From SIG575 sp045534165 (GTDB taxonomy: Bacteria > Bacillota > Clostridia > Oscillospirales > Acutalibacteraceae): a stretch of DNA of 26,121 nucleotides. A model generated the notes under the pieces. It saw nothing but the letters and a program-made list of their open reading frames with translations. It searched no databases and was not told where the DNA came from. A program made the position numbers and the translations under genes. Shown in pieces: positions 6,135 to 13,732 of the stretch (its first letter is position 1; the number at the start of each line of letters is the position of its first letter). The stretch is taken from contig JAZSJD010000097.1 of the NCBI GenBank assembly GCA_045534165.1, positions 1 to 26,121 on the forward strand, given 5' to 3'.

Positions 6135-8249
6135 TTATTTTTTCATTATCCTCATTGCATTGAAAACAGCAATTAAAGCAATGCCCACATCACCAAATAC
6201 AGCTTCCCACATACCTGCAATACCGAAAGCACCGAGAATAAGAAATACTCCTTTAACCACGAGTGAGATAACAATGTTTTGTATTACAATCCGCTTTGTT
6301 GATTTTGCTATATCAATAGCTTCCACAAGTTTGGATGGTTCATCGGTCATTAAAACAACATCTGCTGCTTCAATGGCTGCATCTGAGCCCAGACCACCCA
6401 TAGCAATACCCACATCTGCACGAGCGAGAACCGGTGCATCATTGATACCGTCACCAATAAAAGCTAATTTACTGCCTGAAGACTTTTTACTATCAATCAG
6501 CTCTAACTTTTCCACCTTTTGATCAGGAAGAAGTTCGGCATAGTATTCATCTAAATTCAGTTCTTTAGCTACTGCTTTACCGATTTTTTCATCATCACCT
6601 GTCAGCATAACGGTCTTTTCAACACCAAGCCGTCTTAAATCAGCAATTGCTTTTTTACTGTCTGTCTTTATCTCGTCTGCAATCAAAATACAACCTGCAA
6701 ATTGTCCGTCAACAGCAACATAAACCTTTGTGCCTGCCTTATCGCAAACTAAATAAGACACATTTTCATTTTCCATCAATTTGGTATTACCTGCTAATAT
6801 CTTTCTGCCATCAACAACACTGATACCGTGTCCGGGGATTTCTTTGTAATCTGTGATTGCTGTCTGGTCAATTTCTTTTCCGTAAGCTGTAAGAATAGAC
6901 CCCGCAATCGGGTGATTAGAAAAACTTTCGGCAAAAGCAGCATATTCCAATACCTGTTCATCAGAAAATCCATTTGCAGAGAAAATATCGGTTACTTTGA
7001 AAACACCTTTTGTGAGAGTACCGGTCTTATCAAAAACAACTGTGCCCACACTGTTCAATGCCTCAAGATAGTTACTTCCTTTTACAAGGACACCATGTTT
7101 TGAAGCGGCACCAATACCACCAAAGAAAGTAAGCGGAATAGAAATGACCAGTGCACACGGACAAGAAACTACAAGGAACACCATTCCTCTTCGTATCCAT
7201 TCAATCCAATCACCGCCCGTTGCTAACGGAGGTACAATGGCGAGGATTGCTGCAAGAACAACAACTATTGGTGTGTAATAACGTGCAAATGTAGTGATGA
7301 AGTTTTCGGTAGGTGCTTTTCTGCTTGACGCATTTTCAACCAAATCTATAATTTTTGCCACAGTAGATTCACCGAATGCTTTTGTAACCTGTATAGTCAG
7401 TACACCACTTTGATTGATACATCCCGAAAGCACTTCATCGCCCTGACGAACAGTTCCCGGCACAGATTCGCCGGTCAACGCTTTTGTGTCAAGCATTGAT
7501 TCTCCTTGGGTGACAACGCCATCCAAGGGAATCTTTTCGCCCGGTTTCACAACAATTATTTCACCAACAGAAACAGATTCGGGTGCAGTTGTTATTAGTT
7601 CACCGTTCCTGTTTACTCTTGCAAAATCGGGGCGAATGTCCATAAGGTTTGCAATAGACTTTCTCGAACGCTTAACGGACATATCCTGGAAAAACTCTCC
7701 AATCTGATAGAACAGCATAACAGCAACAGCTTCAGGGTATTCGCCAATAATGAATGCACCTATTGTGGATAAGCTCATCAGAAAGTTTTCATCAAACACA
7801 CGACCTTTGGTGATGTTTTTTACTGCTTTCATTACAACATCAAAGCCAAAAATAATGTATGAAATGATCAGAAACGCCAATTCAAATGGCAGAGGCACTT
7901 TAATAATCTTACCCGATATGATTCCGATTGCAAAAAATATCGCACCAAAAATTAAGCGGATAATCATTTTTTTGCTATCACCTTTGTCATCTTTGCTCTT
8001 CTTATCTGCAATCGCAGTAGTTTGTGCAACATACTCCGACACTTCAACCTCAGGCTCATGGCTATGTACAATTACTTCAATCTGCTTTGCTACAGATTCA
8101 ATAAAAGAAACATCAACCTCAATGGTTAAAGTCTGTTTCATCAAATTTACAACAGAAGAACTGACACCATCTAACTCGCCAACTTCCTTTTCAATTCTGG
8201 CAGAACAGTTGGGGCATTCCAGTCCTTTTAATAAAAATATTTTTTCCAT
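6135..8249 (-). CDS. cadA: Heavy-metal P1B-type ATPase, Cd/Zn/Pb exporter
   Basis: A 704-residue ATP-driven metal pump of the inner membrane, expected to export Cd2+, Zn2+ or Pb2+. The N-terminal HMA domain carries the metal-binding CPNC motif (Cys12, Cys15). Next come membrane helices, the actuator loop TGES (259-262), the transmembrane CPC motif (363-365) and the phosphorylation site DKTGT with Asp407. The hinge GDGINDAPVLARADVGIAMG is complete. The CPC motif with this hinge pattern is typical of ZntA/CadA pumps rather than copper pumps (inference). The start is supported by AGGAG about 10 bases upstream. cadA follows the cadC repressor gene on the same strand by 86 bases, the standard resistance operon layout. 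Confidence 0.93.
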   Translation of the reverse strand: MEKIFLLKGLECPNCSARIEKEVGELDGVSSSVVNLMKQTLTIEVDVSFIESVAKQIEVIVHSHEPEVEVSEYVAQTTAIADKKSKDDKGDSKKMIIRLIFGAIFFAIGIISGKIIKVPLPFELAFLIISYIIFGFDVVMKAVKNITKGRVFDENFLMSLSTIGAFIIGEYPEAVAVMLFYQIGEFFQDMSVKRSRKSIANLMDIRPDFARVNRNGELITTAPESVSVGEIIVVKPGEKIPLDGVVTQGESMLDTKALTGESVPGTVRQGDEVLSGCINQSGVLTIQVTKAFGESTVAKIIDLVENASSRKAPTENFITTFARYYTPIVVVLAAILAIVPPLATGGDWIEWIRRGMVFLVVSCPCALVISIPLTFFGGIGAASKHGVLVKGSNYLEALNSVGTVVFDKTGTLTKGVFKVTDIFSANGFSDEQVLEYAAFAESFSNHPIAGSILTAYGKEIDQTAITDYKEIPGHGISVVDGRKILAGNTKLMENENVSYLVCDKAGTKVYVAVDGQFAGCILIADEIKTDSKKAIADLRRLGVEKTVMLTGDDEKIGKAVAKELNLDEYYAELLPDQKVEKLELIDSKKSSGSKLAFIGDGINDAPVLARADVGIAMGGLGSDAAIEAADVVLMTDEPSKLVEAIDIAKSTKRIVIQNIVISLVVKGVFLILGAFGIAGMWEAVFGDVGIALIAVFNAMRIMKK

Positions 8250-8270
8250 ATGGAACTTACTCCTGTTTCA

Positions 8271-8292
8271 TAGTTGTTCAATTATCAAACTA
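8271..8292. promoter_or_regulatory. Second CadC operator-like repeat before cadA
   Basis: An imperfect inverted repeat with TAGTT (8271-8275) and AACTA (8288-8292) arms; the GTTGTTCAA part resembles the operator at 8708-8727. It lies in the cadC-cadA gap, next to the cadA ribosome binding site. It could be an extra CadC contact point, but it is weaker than the main operator. Confidence 0.35.
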
Positions 8293-8335
8293 TAATATTC
8301 TAAAAAAAGCAAGATTATTTCTCACCGTTGTTTCA

Positions 8336-8689
8336 TTAATCGTTCAAATGCTCCAACCCTTTATCAAGGATTTCTTTTACATGATCATCTGCTAAAGAAT
8401 AATAGACAATCTGAGCTTCCCTTCGAAACTTGACAAGGTTAGCCAAACGCAACGCTTTCAGTTGATGGGAAATCGCAGATTTGGTTACACCAAGAAGAAC
8501 CGCTAAATCACAAACACACATTTCACCCTGCTCAAGTGCGTGTAAAATCTGAACTCTTGTGCCATCACCAAACATTTTGAACAGGGATGCAAGTTCCAGA
8601 TAATCCTCTTTGGGTTGCATCTTTTCACGAATTTCATTTACTATATCTTCGTGAATAACATCACAATCACATGAAAAGTTTTGCTTCAT
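8336..8689 (-). CDS. cadC: CadC-type ArsR/SmtB metal-sensing repressor
   Basis: A 117-residue winged-helix repressor that should release DNA when Cd2+, Pb2+ or Zn2+ binds. Both metal sites known from Staphylococcus aureus CadC can be located. The alpha3N site has Cys7 and Cys9 near the N-terminus and CVC at Cys58 and Cys60, the same positions as in CadC. The alpha5 site has Asp101, His103 and His114, with Asp117 in place of the usual Glu. The recognition helix is in VTKSAISHQLKAL (68-80). I chose the ATG at 8689 because AGGAGG lies 6 bases upstream; an upstream in-frame start would lengthen the protein by 12 residues with no such site. It is the first gene of the cadC-cadA operon. Confidence 0.93.
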   Translation of the reverse strand: MKQNFSCDCDVIHEDIVNEIREKMQPKEDYLELASLFKMFGDGTRVQILHALEQGEMCVCDLAVLLGVTKSAISHQLKALRLANLVKFRREAQIVYYSLADDHVKEILDKGLEHLND

Positions 8690-8707
8690 TGTTATCCTCC
8701 TTTTAGC

Positions 8708-8758
8708 AGTTGAGCAACTATTCAACTATATTGTATTTGTTTCCTTGCTATTTGTCAA
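8708..8758 (-). promoter_or_regulatory. cadCA promoter with overlapping operator
   Basis: On the minus strand there is a -35 box TTGACA (8753-8758), a 17-base spacer and a -10 box TACAAT (8730-8735). Directly downstream, covering the expected start of transcription, is an inverted repeat AGTTGA-N8-TCAACT (8708-8727). This fits a CadC-family operator that blocks RNA polymerase until metal binds. The operator role is inferred from position and symmetry. Confidence 0.75.
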
Positions 8759-8792
8759 CTATCATCTGTTTTCATAACACTAAGCCACTTAT

Positions 8793-8839
8793 AAAAAACG
8801 TTGCATTTGGGAATGTCACTCCCTCCTGCAACGCTTTTT
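8793..8839. terminator. Terminator of the V-ATPase operon, copy 2 of a dispersed family
   Basis: The arms ACGTTGCA and TGCAACG, with inner GGGA/TCCC pairing, form a hairpin flanked by A- and T-runs. On the minus strand it closes the long operon ending with the YbjQ-family gene. It belongs to the same family as 6049-6097 and 20752-20802. Confidence 0.8.
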
Positions 8840-8904
8840 ATTTGCTATTCAGTTCATGTCCAGAAAAGCTGTCCGTATATCGTTAAATTACTGATAATCG
8901 CTAT

Positions 8905-9219
8905 TTATCTGCAGAATTTCACCGCAGTACCATACGCAATTACCTCAGCAGCGCCCTGCATAACAGCAGATGATGCATAACGGATATTAACGATAGCATC
9001 TGCACCAAGTGTTTCTGCCTCTGCAACCATTCTCTTTGTTGCAAGGGCACGCGCCTCATTCATCATTTCGTTATAGGATTTAAGTTCTCCGCCAACCAGA
9101 GTTTTGAAGCTCTGAGAAATATCTTTACCGATATGTTTGGACTGAATTGTGCTACCTTTTACAAGTCCCAACATTTCAAGTTCTTTTCCGCTGATGTAAT
9201 CAGTATTTACTAAGATCAT
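8905..9219 (-). CDS. YbjQ/UPF0145-family protein
   Basis: A 104-residue protein of the YbjQ (UPF0145, DUF74) family. Members form pentameric rings and have been called heavy-metal-binding, but a clear function is not established. Family features seen are GADAIVNIRYASSAVMQGAAEV towards the C-terminus (broken here after the V) and GTAVK at the end. The ATG at 9219 is chosen: AAAGGTG lies 6 bases upstream. A GTG at 9228 would start inside that site. The gene overlaps the preceding small membrane protein gene by 20 bases and is the last gene of the V-ATPase operon. That does not prove a role in ATPase function. Confidence 0.85.
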   Translation of the reverse strand: MILVNTDYISGKELEMLGLVKGSTIQSKHIGKDISQSFKTLVGGELKSYNEMMNEARALATKRMVAEAETLGADAIVNIRYASSAVMQGAAEVIAYGTAVKFCR

Positions 9220-9424
9220 CTTCTTCACCTTTCTTTATTTCTTTTATTCTTTCTATACAGACCTTGACCATTATGACTGAAAAAACCAATGGAAGAATAC
9301 CTAAAACATACTTCCATATACCATCAATCAATGAAATCAAAAAGCCAAAATAAAAAGCATAGTATAAAACCATAATGATGGTTATCAGAATTGGTGGTAA
9401 CAGTTTTCTGTTATATTTTTTCAT
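9200..9424 (-). CDS. Small membrane protein of unknown function
   Basis: A 74-residue protein with two predicted membrane helices (about 9-32 and 36-56) and a charged C-terminal tail (IERIKEIKKGEEDDLSKY). I cannot assign a named family. It follows the atpK stop codon by only three bases and overlaps the YbjQ-family gene, so co-translation is likely. No clear Shine-Dalgarno site precedes its ATG, consistent with re-initiation after atpK. The clean two-helix pattern and tight packing argue that it is real. Confidence 0.7.
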   Translation of the reverse strand: MKKYNRKLLPPILITIIMVLYYAFYFGFLISLIDGIWKYVLGILPLVFSVIMVKVCIERIKEIKKGEEDDLSKY

Positions 9425-9427
9425 TTT

Positions 9428-9853
9428 TTAGCCGAGAGCAACCATGCTGAAAACAAGTGCGAAGAGGGCAACAGTTTCACAAAGACCAACAACTGTGATG
9501 TACTGTGAGAAACCTTTGCCTGTTTCTGCAAGAGCATCTGCACCTGCAGCACCTGCTTTACCCTGGAATACTGCAGAAAGTGCCATTGCAAGACCTGATG
9601 CAATACCGAGGCCGAGAAGGAATGCAGGGTCAGCAGTTGCTGTTTTCATCTGCTGCATAAGAAGGAAACCGTAAATTGTCTGTGTAAGAGGTGCGCCTGC
9701 AAAAACTGTAAGAATGAAAGGCGCTGCTTTGTTGCTCATATAGCATTTTTTCCAGGCACCGATTGATGCCTGACCTGCAATACCGATACCGATTGCAGAA
9801 CCGATTGCTGCGATACCCATTGATAAAGCTGTTGCTAATAATCCGAAATTCAT
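9428..9853 (-). CDS. ntpK: V-type ATPase subunit K, membrane rotor ring
   Basis: A 141-residue proteolipid that forms the rotor ring carrying ions across the membrane. It has four membrane helices as two duplicated hairpins, the 16-kDa V-ATPase layout. Ion-site residues line up with Enterococcus hirae NtpK: Thr57 and Gln58 (LTQTIYGF), Gln97 (FQGKAGAAG) and Glu126 (CETVAL). In E. hirae these positions (Thr64, Gln65, Gln110, Glu139) bind Na+. I therefore infer that this enzyme moves Na+ rather than only H+. The start is supported by AAGGAG 7 bases upstream. It lies 11 bases after the subunit I gene. The gene is intact. Confidence 0.93.
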   Translation of the reverse strand: MNFGLLATALSMGIAAIGSAIGIGIAGQASIGAWKKCYMSNKAAPFILTVFAGAPLTQTIYGFLLMQQMKTATADPAFLLGLGIASGLAMALSAVFQGKAGAAGADALAETGKGFSQYITVVGLCETVALFALVFSMVALG

Positions 9854-9864
9854 AATAATTCTCC

Positions 9865-11796
9865 TTATTTTTCAATATTTTCTTCAAAGGGTTTGAATTT
9901 ATGTCCGCTCCAGGACATATCAAGGTGTGATGAAAACTCCAATGTGTTAAGTCGTATTCCGTGAACGATAACTGAAAGCACATTCAATATCATATTAAGT
10001 CCGTGACCGAACACAAGAAGTATAATTGCAAGTATCATAAACATAAAGTTGCCCAGCATAGGACCTGCAAGCTCGTTTACTGTTGCAGCTATAGCCGCAC
10101 CTGCAAGGCCAACAGCCCAGAGACGTATATACGAAACTATATCTGAGAAAACATTTACTACACCCAGCAGAACCGAAACAATATTTTTAAGGCTTGCAAG
10201 GATTGACTTTATAATATTTCCTTCATAGTTTGCAAATACGAAGCTCATAACGAAACCTGCTATAACCATTATAAGAGCAACTGTTCCCACAGGAACGCCG
10301 CCGATTACAAGGCCAAACGGGAACACCTGAGCATTCACAACGAAGCTGAGCACCACATAAAAGATGCCCATAAGCTGCATAATTGAACCGATGTCACCGA
10401 GAACCTTTATTGATTTTCTGTTTCTTGCTGCAACTTTAATGTGTGCCACAGCAAGCTGAACAAGTGCTAATGAGAAACAGAATATCTGCAGATTCTGTGC
10501 TGTTGTAAGTCCGTATTCTCCGTTCGTCCAGAAGGGATACCATATTTTATCGGCATAAACATTCGAAATAACAGGAATTGATAATTTCTGAAGCCACAGA
10601 GGTAACTGTTCTGCTGAAAGACCGAACCATGTGCAGGTAAGCGTTCCCCAGAGAATAGTTGACAAGCCGAAAAGTCCTATAAGCAAAAATGCAGGAGGAA
10701 TACTTTTCTTTGAAATAAGATTTTTTGCAATGAGAATTCCTGTAATTGCACATATGAAAAGTCCGTATCCGCCATCGCCGAAAATTATGCCGAAGAAAAC
10801 AAGGATAAATGCCAGGAACCAACCTGAAATATCATACTCAAAATATCCCGGGACTGTGCCGAGGAAATCTGTAAGAGGATAAATAAGACTGACAAATTTA
10901 TTGTTCTTCAGCTTTGTCGGAACATTATCTTCTTCTGTAGGTTCTTCAACAAGAAGACCCCATGAATTATCCTTTGCTGTCTTTTTCAGGCGTTCAAGGT
11001 TTTCTTCTTCCACATATCCTGTGAAGTAGGCAACGGAAACATTGCTTTTTCCCTCAGCAGAAATATCTTCATTTGCCATACCTGTTGCATAAACTTCAAA
11101 TTCTATTTCTTTTTCATAAGTCCTTATTGATTTTTTTATGCTGTCGGCATAACCTGCAAAAGAAGAAACTTTTTCTTCAATTTCTTCAATTCGTTTGTTA
11201 AGGCTTTCAATCCTGTTCTTTATTTCTGCAGTTGATGTTTCAGGAAGTTCAAGTTTGTATAATTTTAATGAATCAGCAACCTGGTCTTCACCTTCAAAAC
11301 CTGATCTGATAAGCAGAAATTTCACGGAAGATTTTGTTTTCTGAAAAGACAGGGTTTTTACATTTTCGCCCAGTTTTTCATACTCTGCCTTCGGCATTTC
11401 GTAGAGTGAAACTTCAACACCTTTTTCTGCTAATTCAGAAAGTTTTTCAGGGTCAAGTTCACCCCAGGATGAAAGTCGGTCAGATTCAGTAGTAAGAGAA
11501 AGTTTTTCTGCAGAACACAGTTTCTTTTCTTCTTCAAGCGCCACAATTTCCTCGGCAACTGATATTGCACGGGAAACATCTGCACTTTTTGAATTTATCT
11601 TTTTGGTTTTTCTTTCCGCTATGCTGAAAAGTGCACTTTCAAGAAGGGAAACTTTTCCTTTCAGGTCTTCAAGTTTTTCGCCTGAACCTTCAACTGATTC
11701 AATGTGAAGGATTCCCAACTTACGAAGTTTTTTCAGCGTTTCGGTTTTTTTATCTCCCATAATTATGAGAGAAACTTTTTTCAAAGGCACTATCAT
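9865..11796 (-). CDS. ntpI: V-type ATPase subunit I, membrane stator
   Basis: A 643-residue stator subunit, the bacterial form of eukaryotic subunit a, which provides the ion half-channels against the K ring. The first half (about 1-320) is soluble, with coiled-coil stretches at about 80-110 and 190-235. The second half has seven or eight membrane helices. The key arginine in the channel is Arg558 in SYIRLWAVGLAG, and the second conserved arginine is in VHGIRLNTLEF (Arg615). Its ATG overlaps the TGA of subunit D by four bases (ATGA), with GGAGGTG upstream, so the two are translationally coupled. The length is normal for bacterial I subunits. Confidence 0.93.
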   Translation of the reverse strand: MIVPLKKVSLIIMGDKKTETLKKLRKLGILHIESVEGSGEKLEDLKGKVSLLESALFSIAERKTKKINSKSADVSRAISVAEEIVALEEEKKLCSAEKLSLTTESDRLSSWGELDPEKLSELAEKGVEVSLYEMPKAEYEKLGENVKTLSFQKTKSSVKFLLIRSGFEGEDQVADSLKLYKLELPETSTAEIKNRIESLNKRIEEIEEKVSSFAGYADSIKKSIRTYEKEIEFEVYATGMANEDISAEGKSNVSVAYFTGYVEEENLERLKKTAKDNSWGLLVEEPTEEDNVPTKLKNNKFVSLIYPLTDFLGTVPGYFEYDISGWFLAFILVFFGIIFGDGGYGLFICAITGILIAKNLISKKSIPPAFLLIGLFGLSTILWGTLTCTWFGLSAEQLPLWLQKLSIPVISNVYADKIWYPFWTNGEYGLTTAQNLQIFCFSLALVQLAVAHIKVAARNRKSIKVLGDIGSIMQLMGIFYVVLSFVVNAQVFPFGLVIGGVPVGTVALIMVIAGFVMSFVFANYEGNIIKSILASLKNIVSVLLGVVNVFSDIVSYIRLWAVGLAGAAIAATVNELAGPMLGNFMFMILAIILLVFGHGLNMILNVLSVIVHGIRLNTLEFSSHLDMSWSGHKFKPFEENIEK

Positions 11797-12425
11797 AACG
11801 AATACACCTCCGTTTCCGAAGATATTTCGTTTCTCAATGCTATTTTTCGTTTTGAGATTTTTGAACGTACAACGGCACTCACCTGCTGGTCCGCCATATA
11901 AATTGAGATTTTCTTGATGTTTTCCTCTGTTTCGGGAATTTTAACCTTTTCAAACAAGTTGACTCTCTGGGATGTTGCCCGAAGCTCCTCTCCGAGAAGT
12001 CGCACCTGTTCATCCAACACCTCCGCTTCAAGGTCAAGGGACATAGCCTTTTCCATATGGTTTGCAGCTATATCTACCCAAAGGGGAGTTTCATATAAAT
12101 CGTAATCTCCGCGTGAGAAATCCGCACCTTCATATACGGGAATAGAAACTCCCGCAATGTTACCTGTACCCTTGCGGATGTTTTTCACTGTGATTATTCC
12201 GTCAGGGAAGGCTTCCGTTTCGCTGAAAACAGCAATCCATGAATCAAAGCCTTTTTCAAGGTCTTTTCTTTCTTTTCTTACTGTTTCGGCTTTCGCCTCA
12301 ATAGTGCGTATTTCAGCCTGAAGCTGTTGTTTTTTCAGTGTCAGAGTAGGCAAATATCTCCGATACATTTTAAGGGCATCTTTCTGTATCTTCAACTCAT
12401 TTTTAGTCAGTTTGATTTTTGCCAC
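11793..12425 (-). CDS. ntpD: V-type ATPase subunit D, central rotor shaft
   Basis: A 210-residue subunit forming the long two-helix shaft that turns inside the A3B3 head. The N-terminal helix (about 1-65) and C-terminal helix (about 150-205) are strongly charged and heptad-like, as in the family, and the start AKIKLTKNELKIQK is typical. Translation starts at GTG 12425 with GGGGG upstream. The gene begins 11 bases after the subunit B gene and overlaps the subunit I gene by four bases. No subunit F gene, the usual shaft partner, is found in the operon. Confidence 0.92.
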   Translation of the reverse strand: MAKIKLTKNELKIQKDALKMYRRYLPTLTLKKQQLQAEIRTIEAKAETVRKERKDLEKGFDSWIAVFSETEAFPDGIITVKNIRKGTGNIAGVSIPVYEGADFSRGDYDLYETPLWVDIAANHMEKAMSLDLEAEVLDEQVRLLGEELRATSQRVNLFEKVKIPETEENIKKISIYMADQQVSAVVRSKISKRKIALRNEISSETEVYSL

Positions 12426-12436
12426 TTTAATCCCCC

Positions 12437-13732
12437 TTACTTAACTTTCCAGAATTCGTCTGTAAGGTCGGATTTTATACCGGTTTCATCTTTTTCGAAA
12501 CATTCTGCAAGAATTTCCCAACCAAGGTCAAGCGATTCTTCAAGAGTGAGATTAACTGATAAATCCATAAGCCTGTTTTCAAAAAGCTGACCGTATTTGA
12601 GTAATTTTTCATCCCAGCGGTTCATTGAGAAGCCCATATTTTTCTTTTCCAATGTTTCTTTATAGGATGAATATAATCTGATCATAGAGTCCATAAGAAT
12701 GCGGTGATCCTTACGGGTTTTACTGTTTACATTCTGTTTAAGACGTGAAAGTGAACCGAAAGGCTCAATTCTTCCGCCTTTGAGGTAATACTGCCCTTCT
12801 GTAATGTAACCTGTATTATCAGGAACGGGATGAGTTACGTCGTCACCGGGCATTGTTGTAACTGCAAGAACAGTAACAGAGCCTGAATCGTTAAAGTCAA
12901 CAGCTTTTTCATAACGGGAAGCCAACTGTGAATAAAGGTCACCGGGATAACCACGGTTTGAGGGAACCTGTTCCTGAGTGATGGCAATTTCTTTCATTGC
13001 GTCTGCAAAGTTTGTCATATCTGTGAGAAGCACAAGAACATCCTTATCCTGCAAAGCAAACTGCTCTGCAACAGCAAGCGCCATATCGGGAATCATCATA
13101 CATTCAACGGTGGGGTCGGATGCTGTGTGAATAAACATAACAGTTTTGCTTAATGCACCGCCATTTGAAAGTTCTTCTTTGAAATAAAGGAAGTCGTCAT
13201 ATTTAAGTCCCATACCGCCAAGAACAATAACATCTGCTTCTGCCTGCAAAGCAATTCTTGCAAGAAGCTGGTTATACGGTTCACCTGAAATTGAGAAAAT
13301 AGGAAGCTTCTGCGAAACGACAAGAGTGTTGAACATATCAATCATAGGGATATTTGTTCTCATCATACGGTATGCAAGAATACGCTTTGTGGGGTTTACG
13401 GAAGGTCCACCGATAGGCTTCATATTATCAGTAAGTGCAGGACCTTTGTCCCTGGGCTCGCCTGAACCGTTGAAAATTCTGCCCAGCAAGTCTTCGCTGA
13501 ATGAAACACGCATTTCGTGACCGAGGAAACGCACCTCGTCACCTGTTGAAACACCCTGACCACCTGCAAAAACCTGAAGTGAAACTACATCACCGTCAAT
13601 TTTGTTAACCTGAGCGAGTGATTTGCCGAAACGTGTTGTTATCTGCGCTAATTCGTTGTAACGTACATCCTGTGCTTTTACGGTAATAACGTTACCTGTA
13701 ATTGATTCGATTCTGTTAAAAACTTTGTTCAT
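12437..13732 (-). CDS. ntpB: V-type ATPase subunit B, non-catalytic head subunit
   Basis: A 431-residue subunit that alternates with subunit A in the hexameric head. As expected for B subunits the P-loop is degenerate (SISGEPYNQLLARI), and the conserved stretch GDDVTHPVPDNTGYITEGQ is present. It is slightly shorter than E. hirae NtpB (about 458 residues) because the C-terminus is short. I place the start at ATG 13732, whose first bases overlap the TGA of subunit A (ATGA); a GTG two codons upstream is an alternative. This coupling matters because ribosomes stopping early in the A gene would not reach this junction. Confidence 0.93.
   Translation of the reverse strand: MNKVFNRIESITGNVITVKAQDVRYNELAQITTRFGKSLAQVNKIDGDVVSLQVFAGGQGVSTGDEVRFLGHEMRVSFSEDLLGRIFNGSGEPRDKGPALTDNMKPIGGPSVNPTKRILAYRMMRTNIPMIDMFNTLVVSQKLPIFSISGEPYNQLLARIALQAEADVIVLGGMGLKYDDFLYFKEELSNGGALSKTVMFIHTASDPTVECMMIPDMALAVAEQFALQDKDVLVLLTDMTNFADAMKEIAITQEQVPSNRGYPGDLYSQLASRYEKAVDFNDSGSVTVLAVTTMPGDDVTHPVPDNTGYITEGQYYLKGGRIEPFGSLSRLKQNVNSKTRKDHRILMDSMIRLYSSYKETLEKKNMGFSMNRWDEKLLKYGQLFENRLMDLSVNLTLEESLDLGWEILAECFEKDETGIKSDLTDEFWKVK

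Noticed and set aside
7750..8295. 181-codon open frame antisense to cadA
   Set aside because: cadA has complete motifs; the antisense frame is a by-product of its codon use and has no ribosome binding site.
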